From: JALZAI01 sp038207565
Lineage (GTDB): Bacteria > Actinomycetota > Actinomycetes > Mycobacteriales > Jatrophihabitantaceae
Reading direction: 5' to 3'
Length of the DNA stretch: 64,000 bases
NCBI GenBank assembly: GCA_038207565.1
Contig: JBBQZQ010000006.1
Coordinates: forward strand, 1-64,000
Shown: in pieces, positions 24,457 through 32,715 of the stretch
Layout: every line of letters starts with the position of its first letter
Position numbering within the stretch: position 1 is the stretch's first letter
Translations under genes and position numbers: made by a program
The notes under the pieces: model-generated
Seen by the model: the letters and a program-made list of their open reading frames with translations, nothing else
What the model was told of the DNA's origin: nothing
Database searches by the model: none

Positions 24457-26085
24457 ATGACCGCACCGGCCGCGCGCACCGCGCTGTTCCCGATCGACCC
24501 GACCTCGCCCCAGGCTTTCGCCTCCGGATCGGAGGAACGCACCCGCACGATGGCGGCCCTGGCGGAGGTGCGCGCCGCGCAGTACGACGTCGCCAACCAC
24601 ATCGCCGGACGTGAGGTGCGCACCGGTTCGACGGTCCCGATCGTCACGCCGCACGCCCACGCGACCGAGCTAGGACAGGTGCACCACGCCGGTGCCGAGC
24701 AGGTGCAGAGCGCCATCGACGCCGCGCTCGAGGCCAAGAAGTGGTGGGCGCGGCTGCCCTGGGAGGAGCGGGCGGCGCCGTTCCTGCGCGCAGCGGACAT
24801 GCTGCAGTACGGACCGTGGCGCGACCGGCTCAACGCAGCGACCATGTTGGAGCTGTCCAAGACCACGTACCAGGCCGACATCGACGCCGCGTGCGAGACG
24901 GTCGACTTCATCCGCGCCAACGTCAAGAACATGCTCGACATGTACGACGTACAGCCGGGATCGCAGGCCGGTGCATGGAACCGCGTCGAGTACCGCCCGC
25001 TCGAAGGCTTCGTATTCGCCGTCACCCCGTTCAACTTCACCTGCATGAACAACCTGGCATTCGGGCCGGCCGTCCTTGGCAACGCCGTGGTCTGGAAGCC
25101 CGCCGAAAGCGCGTCGCTGGTCGCCCACCTGTCCCTGCAGCTGTTGCGCGAGGCCGGCCTGCCCGACGGCGTGATCAATGTCGTCTACGGAACCGGCAAT
25201 GACATCGGCCCGACGGCACTGACCCATCGCGACCTCGCGGCCGTGCACTTCACCGGTTCGACCGGCACGTTCCAGCACATCTGGCACACGGTCGGTGAGA
25301 ATGTCGGCAGTTACCGCAACTATCCGCGGGTGGTCGGCGAGACCGGCGGCAAGGACTTCATCGTCGCTCACCGTTCCGCCGACGTGGACGCGCTCGCCGT
25401 CGCCTGCGTCCGTGGAGCGTATGAGTATCAGGGTCAGAAGTGCTCGGCCGCCTCACGCCTCTACGTGCCGAGCAGTCTCTGGCCGGCGTTGCGGGAGCGG
25501 CTCGTCGCCCTCACCGAGTCCGTCGTCGTGGGCGATCCGACCGTACCCGAGACCTACGTGGGCGCGGTGATCAATGCCCGCCAGCACGCCAAGCACGTGA
25601 GTGCGCTTGCCGAGGCCCGCGACAAGGGAATGGTCGTCGTCGGTGGCAACACCAACGACAGCGTCGGCTGGTTCGTCGACCCGACCGTGCTGGAGGTCGA
25701 CGACCCGCACTCGCCGTTCATCACCCAGGAGCTCTTCGCGCCGGTCCTCGCCGCATTCGTCTATGACGACGCCGATTGGGACAAGACGTTGGAGCTCGTG
25801 GACTCGTCCACGCCGTACGGCTTGACCGGGGCCGTCTTCGCCCAGGACCGCACTGCGGTCGAACAGGCGGACGCTGCATTACGTTATACGGCAGGCAATT
25901 TCTACGTCAACGACAAGCCGACCGGGTCGGTCGTGGGCCAGCAGCCCTTCGGCGGGGCACGAGCGTCCGGAACGAATGACAAGGCCGGCACGGTGTGGAA
26001 CATGATCCGGTTCGCCAGCCCGCGGACGACGAAGGAGAACCACCTTGCGGTGACCGACTACCGCTACCCGCACCTCGACAGCTGA
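24457..26085 (+). CDS. pruA: L-glutamate gamma-semialdehyde (1-pyrroline-5-carboxylate) dehydrogenase
   Basis: A 542-residue aldehyde dehydrogenase of the P5C dehydrogenase type. Specific features: GSTVPIVTPHAH near the N-terminus, WNRVEYRPLEGFVFAVTPFN, VVGETGGKDF with the general base Glu295, and EYQGQKCSAASR with nucleophile Cys329; the C-terminal GSVVGQQPFGGARASGTNDK is diagnostic of P5CDH. It oxidises glutamate semialdehyde to glutamate with NAD+, the second step of proline degradation. No proline dehydrogenase gene is in the window. A Shine-Dalgarno (AGGAG, about 10 nt) supports ATG 24457. The three palindromes upstream and the PucR neighbour suggest regulated expression. Confidence 0.95.
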   Translation: MTAPAARTALFPIDPTSPQAFASGSEERTRTMAALAEVRAAQYDVANHIAGREVRTGSTVPIVTPHAHATELGQVHHAGAEQVQSAIDAALEAKKWWARLPWEERAAPFLRAADMLQYGPWRDRLNAATMLELSKTTYQADIDAACETVDFIRANVKNMLDMYDVQPGSQAGAWNRVEYRPLEGFVFAVTPFNFTCMNNLAFGPAVLGNAVVWKPAESASLVAHLSLQLLREAGLPDGVINVVYGTGNDIGPTALTHRDLAAVHFTGSTGTFQHIWHTVGENVGSYRNYPRVVGETGGKDFIVAHRSADVDALAVACVRGAYEYQGQKCSAASRLYVPSSLWPALRERLVALTESVVVGDPTVPETYVGAVINARQHAKHVSALAEARDKGMVVVGGNTNDSVGWFVDPTVLEVDDPHSPFITQELFAPVLAAFVYDDADWDKTLELVDSSTPYGLTGAVFAQDRTAVEQADAALRYTAGNFYVNDKPTGSVVGQQPFGGARASGTNDKAGTVWNMIRFASPRTTKENHLAVTDYRYPHLDS

Positions 26086-26100
26086 GCGAATAGCAGAAAA

Positions 26101-26144
26101 GCAGCGGCGGGGCAGGTCCTGATCGGACTCTGCCCCGCCGCTGC
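26101..26144. terminator. Bidirectional terminator between convergent genes
   Basis: GCAGCGGCGGGGCAG (26101-26115) pairs perfectly with 26130-26144; the loop itself holds a GTCC/GGAC stem. It is preceded by an A run (plus strand) and followed by TTCAAAAAC, giving some T content on both strands. It sits between the P5C dehydrogenase stop and the PRC-barrel stop, so it serves both. Confidence 0.88.
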
Positions 26145-26175
26145 GATTCAAAAACTGTGATTCAGTACGCCGAAA

Positions 26176-27015
26176 TCAGCGCTTGGTGTCGGCGTCGACC
26201 TGCTCGATCTGCTCCTTGCGAACCTGCTCGGTGACCTGCTGCTCATCGGTCACCGTCTCGGTGGCGAGGCGAACGCGCTCGACCGGTACGGTCTCCTTCG
26301 CGGCGACCGCGCGCTCCGCGTGCAAGGTCACCTCGTGCTCCTCCTCGGTGATGTCGCCACCGGCCAGTGCGTCGCCCCGGTTCGCGTCTGTGATCGGCTC
26401 GCGCTCGATGCGAACCTCTTCGTGGCTTACCGGGACGGTCGTGGTGACGTCCTCGGTGACGATGTACTTGCGCAGGCGCGCCCGGCCTACCTCCGTGCTC
26501 TCGGTGCCGACATGCAGGCGCTCCTCGGAGCGGGTCATCGCGTCGTCGGTGTTCGGGCCGGACGTGTCATGCCCCTGCGAGCCGGACCGGGTCACGTCGC
26601 GGTCACTCACGTCGCGGTCGGTGACGTCGCGGTCGCTGACGTCGGTGACGCCGCGGTCGGCGACGTCGCCGTCGGTGGTGTGCTGCTGCTGGCCGGAGTT
26701 GCCCATGTACCCGCTGTAGTGCTGGTACAGCGCGGCGTTCTCGTCGTCGGAGGTGTGTTCGTCGGCGTCGATGCTCGGCGCGTCCTTCACCAGGTCCTTC
26801 GAGACGGCGAGCATGAGGTCATCGCCCTCACGGCGCGACCCGTACAGGGGCGCGAAGCTCTCCTTGGTGCCGAAGAGGCCGGTCTGGACGGTCACCCACG
26901 TGGGCTCGCCGGTCTGGTCGTCGAGATAGATCTGGCCGACCTTGCCGATCTTGTTGCCGTCCGAGTCGAGCGCGGTACGGCCGAGCATCTCGCGCAGGTC
27001 ACTGGGGTTCGTCAT
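26176..27015 (-). CDS. PRC-barrel and DUF2382 (YsnF/AvaK-like) stress protein
   Basis: A 279-residue hydrophilic protein. Residues 1-75 are a PRC-barrel (GRTALDSDGNKIGKVGQIYL, DDQTGEPTWVTV); residues 165-270 are a DUF2382 domain (RARLRKYIVTEDVTTTVPVS, then VRIEREPI and VPVERVRLATE). The linker at about 110-150 consists of DVSDRDVT-type repeats. Such proteins are linked to general or osmotic stress in actinomycetes; the reaction is unknown. A strong Shine-Dalgarno (AGGAGG, 5-6 nt) fixes the ATG at 27015. Confidence 0.9.
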   Translation of the reverse strand: MTNPSDLREMLGRTALDSDGNKIGKVGQIYLDDQTGEPTWVTVQTGLFGTKESFAPLYGSRREGDDLMLAVSKDLVKDAPSIDADEHTSDDENAALYQHYSGYMGNSGQQQHTTDGDVADRGVTDVSDRDVTDRDVSDRDVTRSGSQGHDTSGPNTDDAMTRSEERLHVGTESTEVGRARLRKYIVTEDVTTTVPVSHEEVRIEREPITDANRGDALAGGDITEEEHEVTLHAERAVAAKETVPVERVRLATETVTDEQQVTEQVRKEQIEQVDADTKR

Positions 27016-27330
27016 GTGTTCCTCCTGGAACTCGTCTGTCAATTTTCCTGTTCGGGTGATGCGGATGCCACACCCGGAACGCCGTCCGATGCCGCCCTGA
27101 CTGGCCGCGAGCGCGCGAAGGCGCGAACGCTCGTGATCAGGGCACGGCCGATGCCGTCATGCGGGCATCTGTGTCGTAAGGGCGCAGCAGCCGGATCGCT
27201 CTGGCTGATCATGCGACGGACCATCGCGATGGTTTCGCGATGGCTCGTTAGGTAAGACACCTCCCGCGCCGAAAGCTCGCAGGCAATTTCAATGAAGTGG
27301 CGACGAAGGGGTACACGCGGCCAGCCCCGG
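27016..27330. other. Intergenic region, one doubtful small reading frame
   Basis: About 315 bp upstream of the PRC-barrel gene. A minus-strand reading of 73 codons from a GTG at 27260 to 27039 (YLTSHRETIAMVRRMISQ at its start) has fair composition, but its Shine-Dalgarno (GGGAG) abuts the start codon, so I do not call it a gene. An imperfect repeat of CATCGCGATGG / TTCGCGATGG occurs at about 27222-27243. Confidence 0.4.
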
Positions 27331-27546
27331 TCATCCTCGCCGACTCCGCTTGCCGCGACGACGGCCGGAGCGCTGGGAAACGCTGGTCAAGGTCGAGTCC
27401 ACCCGCCCGAGCACCCGACTCGCCGGCCCGGCCGGATCGCGACGCTGCGCCCGAGTAGCGACCTTGTGCACAGCTGAACGGGCCGCGGGAAGTGCCACCG
27501 CCAGCAAAACCCAGGTGCGGATTCGCCTCGACAGAAACACCCACAT
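27331..27546 (-). CDS. Small basic membrane-associated hypothetical protein
   Basis: A 71-residue protein: WVFLSRRIRTWVLLAVALPA at the N-terminus can form one membrane helix with a positive flank, and the remainder is strongly basic (RRRGKRSRRG at the C-terminus). A good Shine-Dalgarno (GAGGGAG, 7 nt) precedes the ATG at 27546, which is the main reason for calling it real. Similar small one-helix, Arg/Lys-tailed proteins occur in actinomycetes without known function. It is divergent from the LLM flavoprotein gene. Confidence 0.6.
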   Translation of the reverse strand: MWVFLSRRIRTWVLLAVALPAARSAVHKVATRAQRRDPAGPASRVLGRVDSTLTSVSQRSGRRRGKRSRRG

Positions 27547-27740
27547 GCAGTTACTCCCTCGGGATTACGCGCGCCGTCATGGCTCGCCTCACTCCTACCC
27601 GCCAATCGCGGACGGTAACCGCTGGTGGGCATCGGGCGCCTTCATCGGGTGCCGTGGCAAGCGCCGCACGGCACCGACCGTCGCCGACAAGAGGTCCAGG
27701 GGCTGGCCGTCCAGCCGCACCGCCGTGCTGCAATAGTCGG

Positions 27741-28754
27741 ATGGCCGATTATGGGCACGACCTGCGGTTCGGGACGTTTCTCACCCCCGACACAGCAGAC
27801 CCCGGGCACGTACTCGAACTCGCAGCATTGACCGAACTGGCCGGGCTCGATCTGGTGACAGTGCAGGATCACCCGTACCAGGCGCGTTTCCTCGACATGT
27901 GGGTGCTGCTCGCGACGATCGCCGCACGCACGTCGAGCGTTCGGGTCGCCCCCAACGTGGTGAATCTGCCCCTGCGCGCCCCGTTCGTGCTGGCCAAGAC
28001 CGTGGCCAGCCTCGACATCCTGAGCAACGGACGCGTCGAGCTGGGTCTGGGCGCGGGCGGCTTGTGGGACGCGATCGCGGCGGCGGGCGGGCCCCGGCGG
28101 ACACCGGGCGAGGCGCTCGCCGCCCTGGCAGAGGCCATCGCGATCATCCGCGCAACGTGGGACGTCGACGGCGGGTCGCTGCGCCAGGACGGTGCGCACT
28201 ACCGGGTCGTCGGTGTGCACGCAGGTCCGGCGCCGGCGCATCCGGTCGAGATCTGGATCGGCGCCATCGGGCCGCGCATGCTGCAGCTCACCGGCCGCGA
28301 CGGGGACGGCTGGTTGCCGAGCATGGCCTACGTCGCGCCGGACACCCTGGCCGAGCGCAATGCCGTGATCGACGACGCCGCCGTGGCAGCAGGACGAGAA
28401 CCGGCCGACATTCGTCGGCTGTACAACATCAACGCTGCTGCCGGACGTGGGCAGCCGGGGCTGAGCGGTAGTCCTGCGGACTGGGCCGAACGGCTCAGCG
28501 AACTCGTCCTCACCAACGGCATGAGCACGTTCCTGCTCGCCTCCGACGACGCCGACGCGATTCGCCGATTCGCCGCCGAGGTGGCACCTGCCGTCCGCGA
28601 ACGCGTCGACGCAGGCCGAACAGGGACGACGGCGAGTACCGAACCTAGCCCGGTCGACTCACCGGCCTCCCCGTTCGCGGGACGCGCGACGCCCGACGAC
28701 GGGACTCGGCGGGGTGCTGTGCAGCCATGGAACGAGAGCACCCGGCCCGAATGA
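27741..28754 (+). CDS. LLM class flavin-dependent oxidoreductase
   Basis: A 337-residue luciferase-like TIM-barrel protein (FMN or F420 dependent). LRFGTFLTPDTADPGHVLEL begins the barrel; VTVQDHPYQARFLD, LDILSNGRVELGLGAGGLWD and VEIWIGAIGPRMLQLTGRDG are typical LLM segments. The barrel ends near residue 290; the last 45 residues are low-complexity (TGTTASTEPSPVDSPASPF) and end WNESTRPE, a linker-like tail running into the broken hemerythrin sequence. It probably reduces or oxygenates an organic substrate. Start ATG 27741 precedes the first barrel strand. Confidence 0.87.
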   Translation: MADYGHDLRFGTFLTPDTADPGHVLELAALTELAGLDLVTVQDHPYQARFLDMWVLLATIAARTSSVRVAPNVVNLPLRAPFVLAKTVASLDILSNGRVELGLGAGGLWDAIAAAGGPRRTPGEALAALAEAIAIIRATWDVDGGSLRQDGAHYRVVGVHAGPAPAHPVEIWIGAIGPRMLQLTGRDGDGWLPSMAYVAPDTLAERNAVIDDAAVAAGREPADIRRLYNINAAAGRGQPGLSGSPADWAERLSELVLTNGMSTFLLASDDADAIRRFAAEVAPAVRERVDAGRTGTTASTEPSPVDSPASPFAGRATPDDGTRRGAVQPWNESTRPE

Positions 28755-29091
28755 CGATGCGTCAGAACAACTGGACGCTGGGCGCCGACTGCGAGTCCTA
28801 CTACCGCGTCGTCGCCACGCACCACACTATCGAGGACCAGAGCATCTTCCTTTCCTGCGCGACCGCGAGATAGCGCTGGCCCCGGTCATCGACCGCCTCG
28901 AGCAGGAACACCACGTGATCGCGGACGTGCTCGACGAGGTCGACCGGGCGCTGGTCGCCCTCGTCTCGGCGCCCGGCGCCATCCGCGAACTGCGAGCGGC
29001 GATCGACCTGGTGTCGGACACCCTGCGCTGGCACCTGTCCTACGAGGAGCGCATGCTGCTCGAGCCGCTGGCCAGGTACGGCTTCTATTGA
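28751..29091 (+). pseudogene. Hemerythrin-like domain with frameshift
   Basis: The first part reads MTMRQNNWTLGADCESYYRV then HHTIEDQSIF from an ATG overlapping the LLM stop, but this frame ends at a TAG near 28872. The family continues in another frame as PFLRDREIALAPVIDRLEQE, HHVIADVLDEVDRALVALVS and LRWHLSYEERMLLEPLARYG. One base is missing around 28848-28852. The H-HxxxE pattern of hemerythrin iron ligands (HH, HH, HLSYEE) is kept across the break, while the N-terminal helix is absent. It looks like the decayed C-terminal half of an LLM-hemerythrin fusion, unless the break is a sequencing error. Confidence 0.7.
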
Positions 29092-29127
29092 GCCGGGACG
29101 CGAGCTCGGGGAGCTGTGGTCGTCGTG

Positions 29128-30072
29128 TCAGGTCCAGTAGAGGACGCGCGCTTCGGGCAGCCGGCGTGCCAGCTCGGCGTCGAACCACTGCCGCAGATCC
29201 GCCATCGTGTCGCGCGGGTAGACGTACTTCACGCCACCGAACTTCGACCGCTTCTGCGAGCGCTGGTCTTCGTCCATGTCGAGCTTGGTACGCGGGTACC
29301 AGTCGAGCAGCACGTCCTTGCTGCCAGGCGTGAACCGGTGCGTGATGAGCTCGACGGTCAGGTCGAGACGGGGGACGCCGGAGACGGAGGCCGACGCGCG
29401 GTCGAGCAGCTCGGCGTAGGCGGTGCGCCAGTCCGGAACGGGCATGATCGGTGCGATGGTCAGCCCGACCGGGTACCTGGCGAGGGCCATCCGGCGCAGC
29501 GCGGACAGGCGGTCCGCTAGCCGCGCGGTCCCACCCTCGAACCGGTCGGCGACCGAGGCGGCGTTCACCGAGAACCGGGCACGTGTCCGGCCGTCGTGCG
29601 CGAGTGGCAGCAGGGCGTCGACATCGTCGAATTTGGTCGTGAACCGCACCTGCACGCCGTCGCCGAACTCGCCTCGCCCGACCCTGGCGATCGCCGCACC
29701 GAGCGAACCGGTGACGTGCTCGATGCCGAGCGGGTCGGTGTAGCAGGAGAGTTCGAACGTGGTGCCTTCGTGGCCGCGAGCCTGGGTGCCGCTGGTCACC
29801 GTGCCGCGTCCGGCGTGCGTAGCGATGCCGGCCAGCACCTCGTCCAGGTTGGCGTAGACGCGAGTGACGGGCGGGCCGTTCAGCGATCCGGCGAGATAGC
29901 AGTACTGACAGTGCGCCGGGCAGCCGCGCGCGAGGTCGACGCGCCAGTCAGCACTGGGCGGGATGGGTTGTGGCTTGAGCGCGCCAGCAGGTGCGACCAC
30001 GACGGCAAGGGTCGACTTCGCCCGCGCGTAGGTCGCCTCGCGCATTCCGGTGAGCCGATCACCCGGCAGCAC
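29128..30072 (-). CDS. Spore photoproduct lyase family (radical SAM) protein
   Basis: A 314-residue protein as read from the GTG at 30072. DLARGCPAHCQYCYLAGSLN holds the CxxxCxxC iron-sulfur motif of radical SAM enzymes; TTFELSCYTDPLGIEHVTGS, VRFTTKFDDVDALLP, RARFSVNAASVADRFEGGT and FTPGSKDVLLDWYPRTKLDM are spore-photolyase family segments. In Bacillus the enzyme repairs the spore photoproduct of thymines; here a DNA-repair role is probable but not shown. Family-like sequence (RPWIPKHVRILRSAADFSHT) continues in frame upstream to about 30180 without any ATG, GTG or TTG, so the true N-terminus is unclear. Confidence 0.85.
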   Translation of the reverse strand: MLPGDRLTGMREATYARAKSTLAVVVAPAGALKPQPIPPSADWRVDLARGCPAHCQYCYLAGSLNGPPVTRVYANLDEVLAGIATHAGRGTVTSGTQARGHEGTTFELSCYTDPLGIEHVTGSLGAAIARVGRGEFGDGVQVRFTTKFDDVDALLPLAHDGRTRARFSVNAASVADRFEGGTARLADRLSALRRMALARYPVGLTIAPIMPVPDWRTAYAELLDRASASVSGVPRLDLTVELITHRFTPGSKDVLLDWYPRTKLDMDEDQRSQKRSKFGGVKYVYPRDTMADLRQWFDAELARRLPEARVLYWT

Positions 30073-30258
30073 CTCGATGTCGGTGACGCCTGCGGCCTCG
30101 CAGCGCCTGACGATCTCGGCAGTGTGGGAAAAGTCGGCGGCCGAACGCAGGATGCGGACGTGCTTCGGTATCCACGGACGCGACGGGCCGGACGAGCCTA
30201 CCGACGCCGTCCGGCCTCGTCATTGCCACGATGGGTTGCAGTGCCGGGGGTCAGGTGA

Positions 30259-30903
30259 TTACGAGTCGGCGCGCTGCGCCTTCTTGGCCTCGGCCAACTC
30301 GCCGAGCTTGTCGGCATCACGGCGCTGCTCATCGGCCTCGGACTTCTCGTGCGCGGCCTGGTCGAGTTCGGCCTTCGCCTTCGCCTCGGCCTGGTGCTCG
30401 CGCGCCTCGGCGATCGCTTCGGTCTGCTCGAGGTTCTGCCGGATCGTGGCCACCTTCTGGTTCGCCCGGGTGATGGCCTGCTGCTTGGCCTTGCCCGCCT
30501 GTGCGCGTGCCTTGCCGGCTGCGGCCTGCTTGCCCTCGGCTTCGGTCTTCGCCGCGTCCTTCAGGCCTTCGGCGGCCCGCTCCTGCGCCTGCTCACGCTT
30601 GGCCGCCGCGCGCTCCTCGCCCGCCTTGACCGTGTCGCGCGCGGCCCGCCGGCGCTCGGCGGCGTCCTGCTCGAGGTCAGCGGCGCGCGCGAGCTTGCCG
30701 GCACGGTCCATGCGCTCGGTGCCCTGCTGCTGGAGTCCGGTGTCGTGCAGCAGGCGTCCCGCGATCAGATCGAGGGATCCGAAGGCACGATCGAAAGCGA
30801 GCCGGCGTGGCGAGTCGTCGGCCAGCCGGTGCATGACCTTGATGTCGAAGATCGCGAGCGGCGTGCGGGCGACCTGGTAGGGAAGTGTGATGACGCTGGG
30901 CAT
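30259..30903 (-). CDS. Coiled-coil hypothetical protein
   Basis: A 214-residue protein. The first 60 residues are more hydrophobic (MPSVITLPYQVARTPLAIFD, LDLIAGRLLHD); from residue 65 to the end it is a continuous Ala/Glu/Lys/Gln/Arg helix (EQAQERAAEGLKDAAKTEAE and similar), almost certainly a long coiled coil. I do not recognise a functional domain. It lies 11 bp after the CsbD-like gene on the same strand, and the two share composition, so they are likely co-expressed stress or cell-envelope proteins. Confidence 0.8.
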   Translation of the reverse strand: MPSVITLPYQVARTPLAIFDIKVMHRLADDSPRRLAFDRAFGSLDLIAGRLLHDTGLQQQGTERMDRAGKLARAADLEQDAAERRRAARDTVKAGEERAAAKREQAQERAAEGLKDAAKTEAEGKQAAAGKARAQAGKAKQQAITRANQKVATIRQNLEQTEAIAEAREHQAEAKAKAELDQAAHEKSEADEQRRDADKLGELAEAKKAQRADS

Positions 30904-30914
30904 GAGGGTGTCCT

Positions 30915-31451
30915 TCAGTCGGATTTGGTCGCGGCGCGCAGTTCTGCTGCACGGCGTTCTTCGGCGGATGCTTCGGCCTCCAGGCGCTGACGCTCACGTA
31001 CGGCGTCGCTTTCCTCCTCGGCCGCCTCGGCACGCAGTTCGCGCGACTCGGCAACGCCCTCGCGGGCCACGTCCTGCGCGTGCGCCTCAGCGCGCGTACG
31101 GTCGTCCTGCTCCTGGACCCGCGCCTGCGCTTCGGCGTTGGCCTTCTCGGCGTCAGCGGCGCTGGTCACGGCCCGCTCGCGCTGGCCCGCCTCGGCGTAC
31201 GCCTCCCGGCGCTGCTCAGTGACCTCCTGCTGCTGTTGCTGAAGGTCGGTGACCGCTTCCTTGCGCGATGCGTCAGCGATCGCCTCGCGGCTGTTCGCTT
31301 CTTTACGGGCGCGGGCATCGGCCTGCTGCAACTGGCCCTCCTGGGCCAGGTCGTCCTTGCCGGTCAGCGCCCCGGCGACTTCCTTCGCCTTTCCGGCGAC
31401 GGAGTCCAACAGGCCCTTGCGGGCCTCCTGTGCCTTGTCTGCGTCTGTCAT
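30915..31451 (-). CDS. CsbD-like N-terminus with long coiled coil
   Basis: A 178-residue protein. The N-terminus (GLLDSVAGKAKEVAGALTGK, DDLAQEGQLQQAD) matches the CsbD small stress-protein motif; residues 45-178 are Ala/Glu/Arg/Gln-rich helix with a run of five Gln (LQQQQQEV). CsbD family proteins are induced by sigma-B-type stress in other bacteria. It forms a probable two-gene operon with the following coiled-coil gene. Strong helix and charge, with no catalytic motif, suggest a structural or protective role. Confidence 0.8.
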   Translation of the reverse strand: MTDADKAQEARKGLLDSVAGKAKEVAGALTGKDDLAQEGQLQQADARARKEANSREAIADASRKEAVTDLQQQQQEVTEQRREAYAEAGQRERAVTSAADAEKANAEAQARVQEQDDRTRAEAHAQDVAREGVAESRELRAEAAEEESDAVRERQRLEAEASAEERRAAELRAATKSD

Positions 31452-31514
31452 GGCTGTCCTCGGTCGATGTGTATTCTCGGCGCGGCTGACCTCCCGGCCG
31501 ACGCGTCGAGGTAC

Positions 31515-32711
31515 CTACCCACAGTCACCCCGGGCCATTCCCCGTTCGTGACCGCCCCCACTGCGACCGGGTTCACGCAGAGCAGGCGACAGGCAAGGCC
31601 ACACCAGGGAGGTGAGGGCAGCCCGGTCGAGCCGGCCCGCACCGAGGCCGATCTCGACCAGGCAATCGAATGTCGCCTGCGAATCGCGGGCAGCCGCGAT
31701 GCCCACGTCGAGCAGCGACGGCCAGCGGCCGAGCCAGGCGAGCGCGTCGGTCTGGCGCAGGTGCGCGCCCAGCGCGCTACGCAGTGATCGACGGTAGCTG
31801 CCGGCAGGATCGGCGAGCCCGGCTGCGGCGCCGGCGAGCGATCCGGACAGCACTGCGTAGTAGATGCCCTCACCGGTGAGCGGGTTGATCAACGATGCGG
31901 CGTCGCCGGCGAGCAGGATCGGCCCGCATCCGACGTCGGGCCGCCCGGTGGACAACGGCAGCTTGTGCCCGCGCAGCGACTCAGGTTCCACCCCGGGCAG
32001 CAGGGCGTGCAGCCGGTCAACCAGGTGCGCGCGGGAGGGCGGCGTCGCCTGCAGCAACTCGCCGTAGCCGACGTTCGCGCGTCCGTCCCCGATCGGGAAG
32101 ACCCACGCGTAGGCCGGCCAGTGCGCCCGGGTCATCGTCAGCAACTGCTCGCCGCGCGGTGCCGAGCCGACGGGGGCGTAACCGCGCAACGCGATGGCCA
32201 CCGAACCGGCGGGAGCGGCCTTGGCCCCGCTGGCGCGGCGGACCACCGACCCGGCGCCGTCGGCACCGATCACCGTGCGCGCCCGAAGGACACCGTCGAG
32301 TACCACGCTTTCCCCGTCGACCTCGACCGAGCGGACGCGCCGCCGCCGCAGCACCGCACCGGCGGCCGTCGCCGCCTGCACGAGCCGGTGGTCGAACTGC
32401 TCACGGGGCACCACGTAGGCGGGCCGGGCTACCGGGCGGGCGGCCACCACGCCGCGCGGTGAGCGCAGCCGCAGCCGCGTGATCGGCTCAGTACCGGCCA
32501 CGAGGTCGTCGACGTCCACGCCGAGACCGGCGAGCACGTCCAGTGCGTGCGGAGCGATGCCGTCGCCGCACACCTTGTCACGCGGGAACTCCGCGGCATC
32601 GAGCAGCAGCACGCTCGCGGCCGGACGCGCCTGGCACGCCGCCAACGCCGCGGCGGCCCCGGCCGGTCCCGCTCCGACGACAGCGACGTCCCACCTCTCG
32701 AGGGTCGGCAC
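31515..32711 (-). CDS. FAD-dependent oxidoreductase, geranylgeranyl reductase family
   Basis: A 398-residue flavoprotein. WDVAVVGAGPAGAAAALAA is the FAD Rossmann motif; FPRDKVCGDGIAPHALDVLA is the KxCG(D/G)G signature of geranylgeranyl reductase-like enzymes; VIGADGAGSVVRRASG and GPILLAGDAASLINPLTGEG are the DG and GD FAD motifs. Such enzymes reduce polyprenyl chains or hydroxylate aromatic rings. It is the last gene of the polyketide synthase operon (4-bp gap after the preceding gene), suggesting a tailoring step on a prenylated or alkyl phenolic product. Confidence 0.88.
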   Translation of the reverse strand: MPTLERWDVAVVGAGPAGAAAALAACQARPAASVLLLDAAEFPRDKVCGDGIAPHALDVLAGLGVDVDDLVAGTEPITRLRLRSPRGVVAARPVARPAYVVPREQFDHRLVQAATAAGAVLRRRRVRSVEVDGESVVLDGVLRARTVIGADGAGSVVRRASGAKAAPAGSVAIALRGYAPVGSAPRGEQLLTMTRAHWPAYAWVFPIGDGRANVGYGELLQATPPSRAHLVDRLHALLPGVEPESLRGHKLPLSTGRPDVGCGPILLAGDAASLINPLTGEGIYYAVLSGSLAGAAAGLADPAGSYRRSLRSALGAHLRQTDALAWLGRWPSLLDVGIAAARDSQATFDCLVEIGLGAGRLDRAALTSLVWPCLSPALREPGRSGGGHERGMARGDCG

Positions 32712-32715
32712 GGCG

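Noticed and set aside
27039..27260. 73-codon minus-strand small gene
   Set aside because: GTG start abuts GGGAG without spacing and no family resemblance; kept only as a note in the gap entry.
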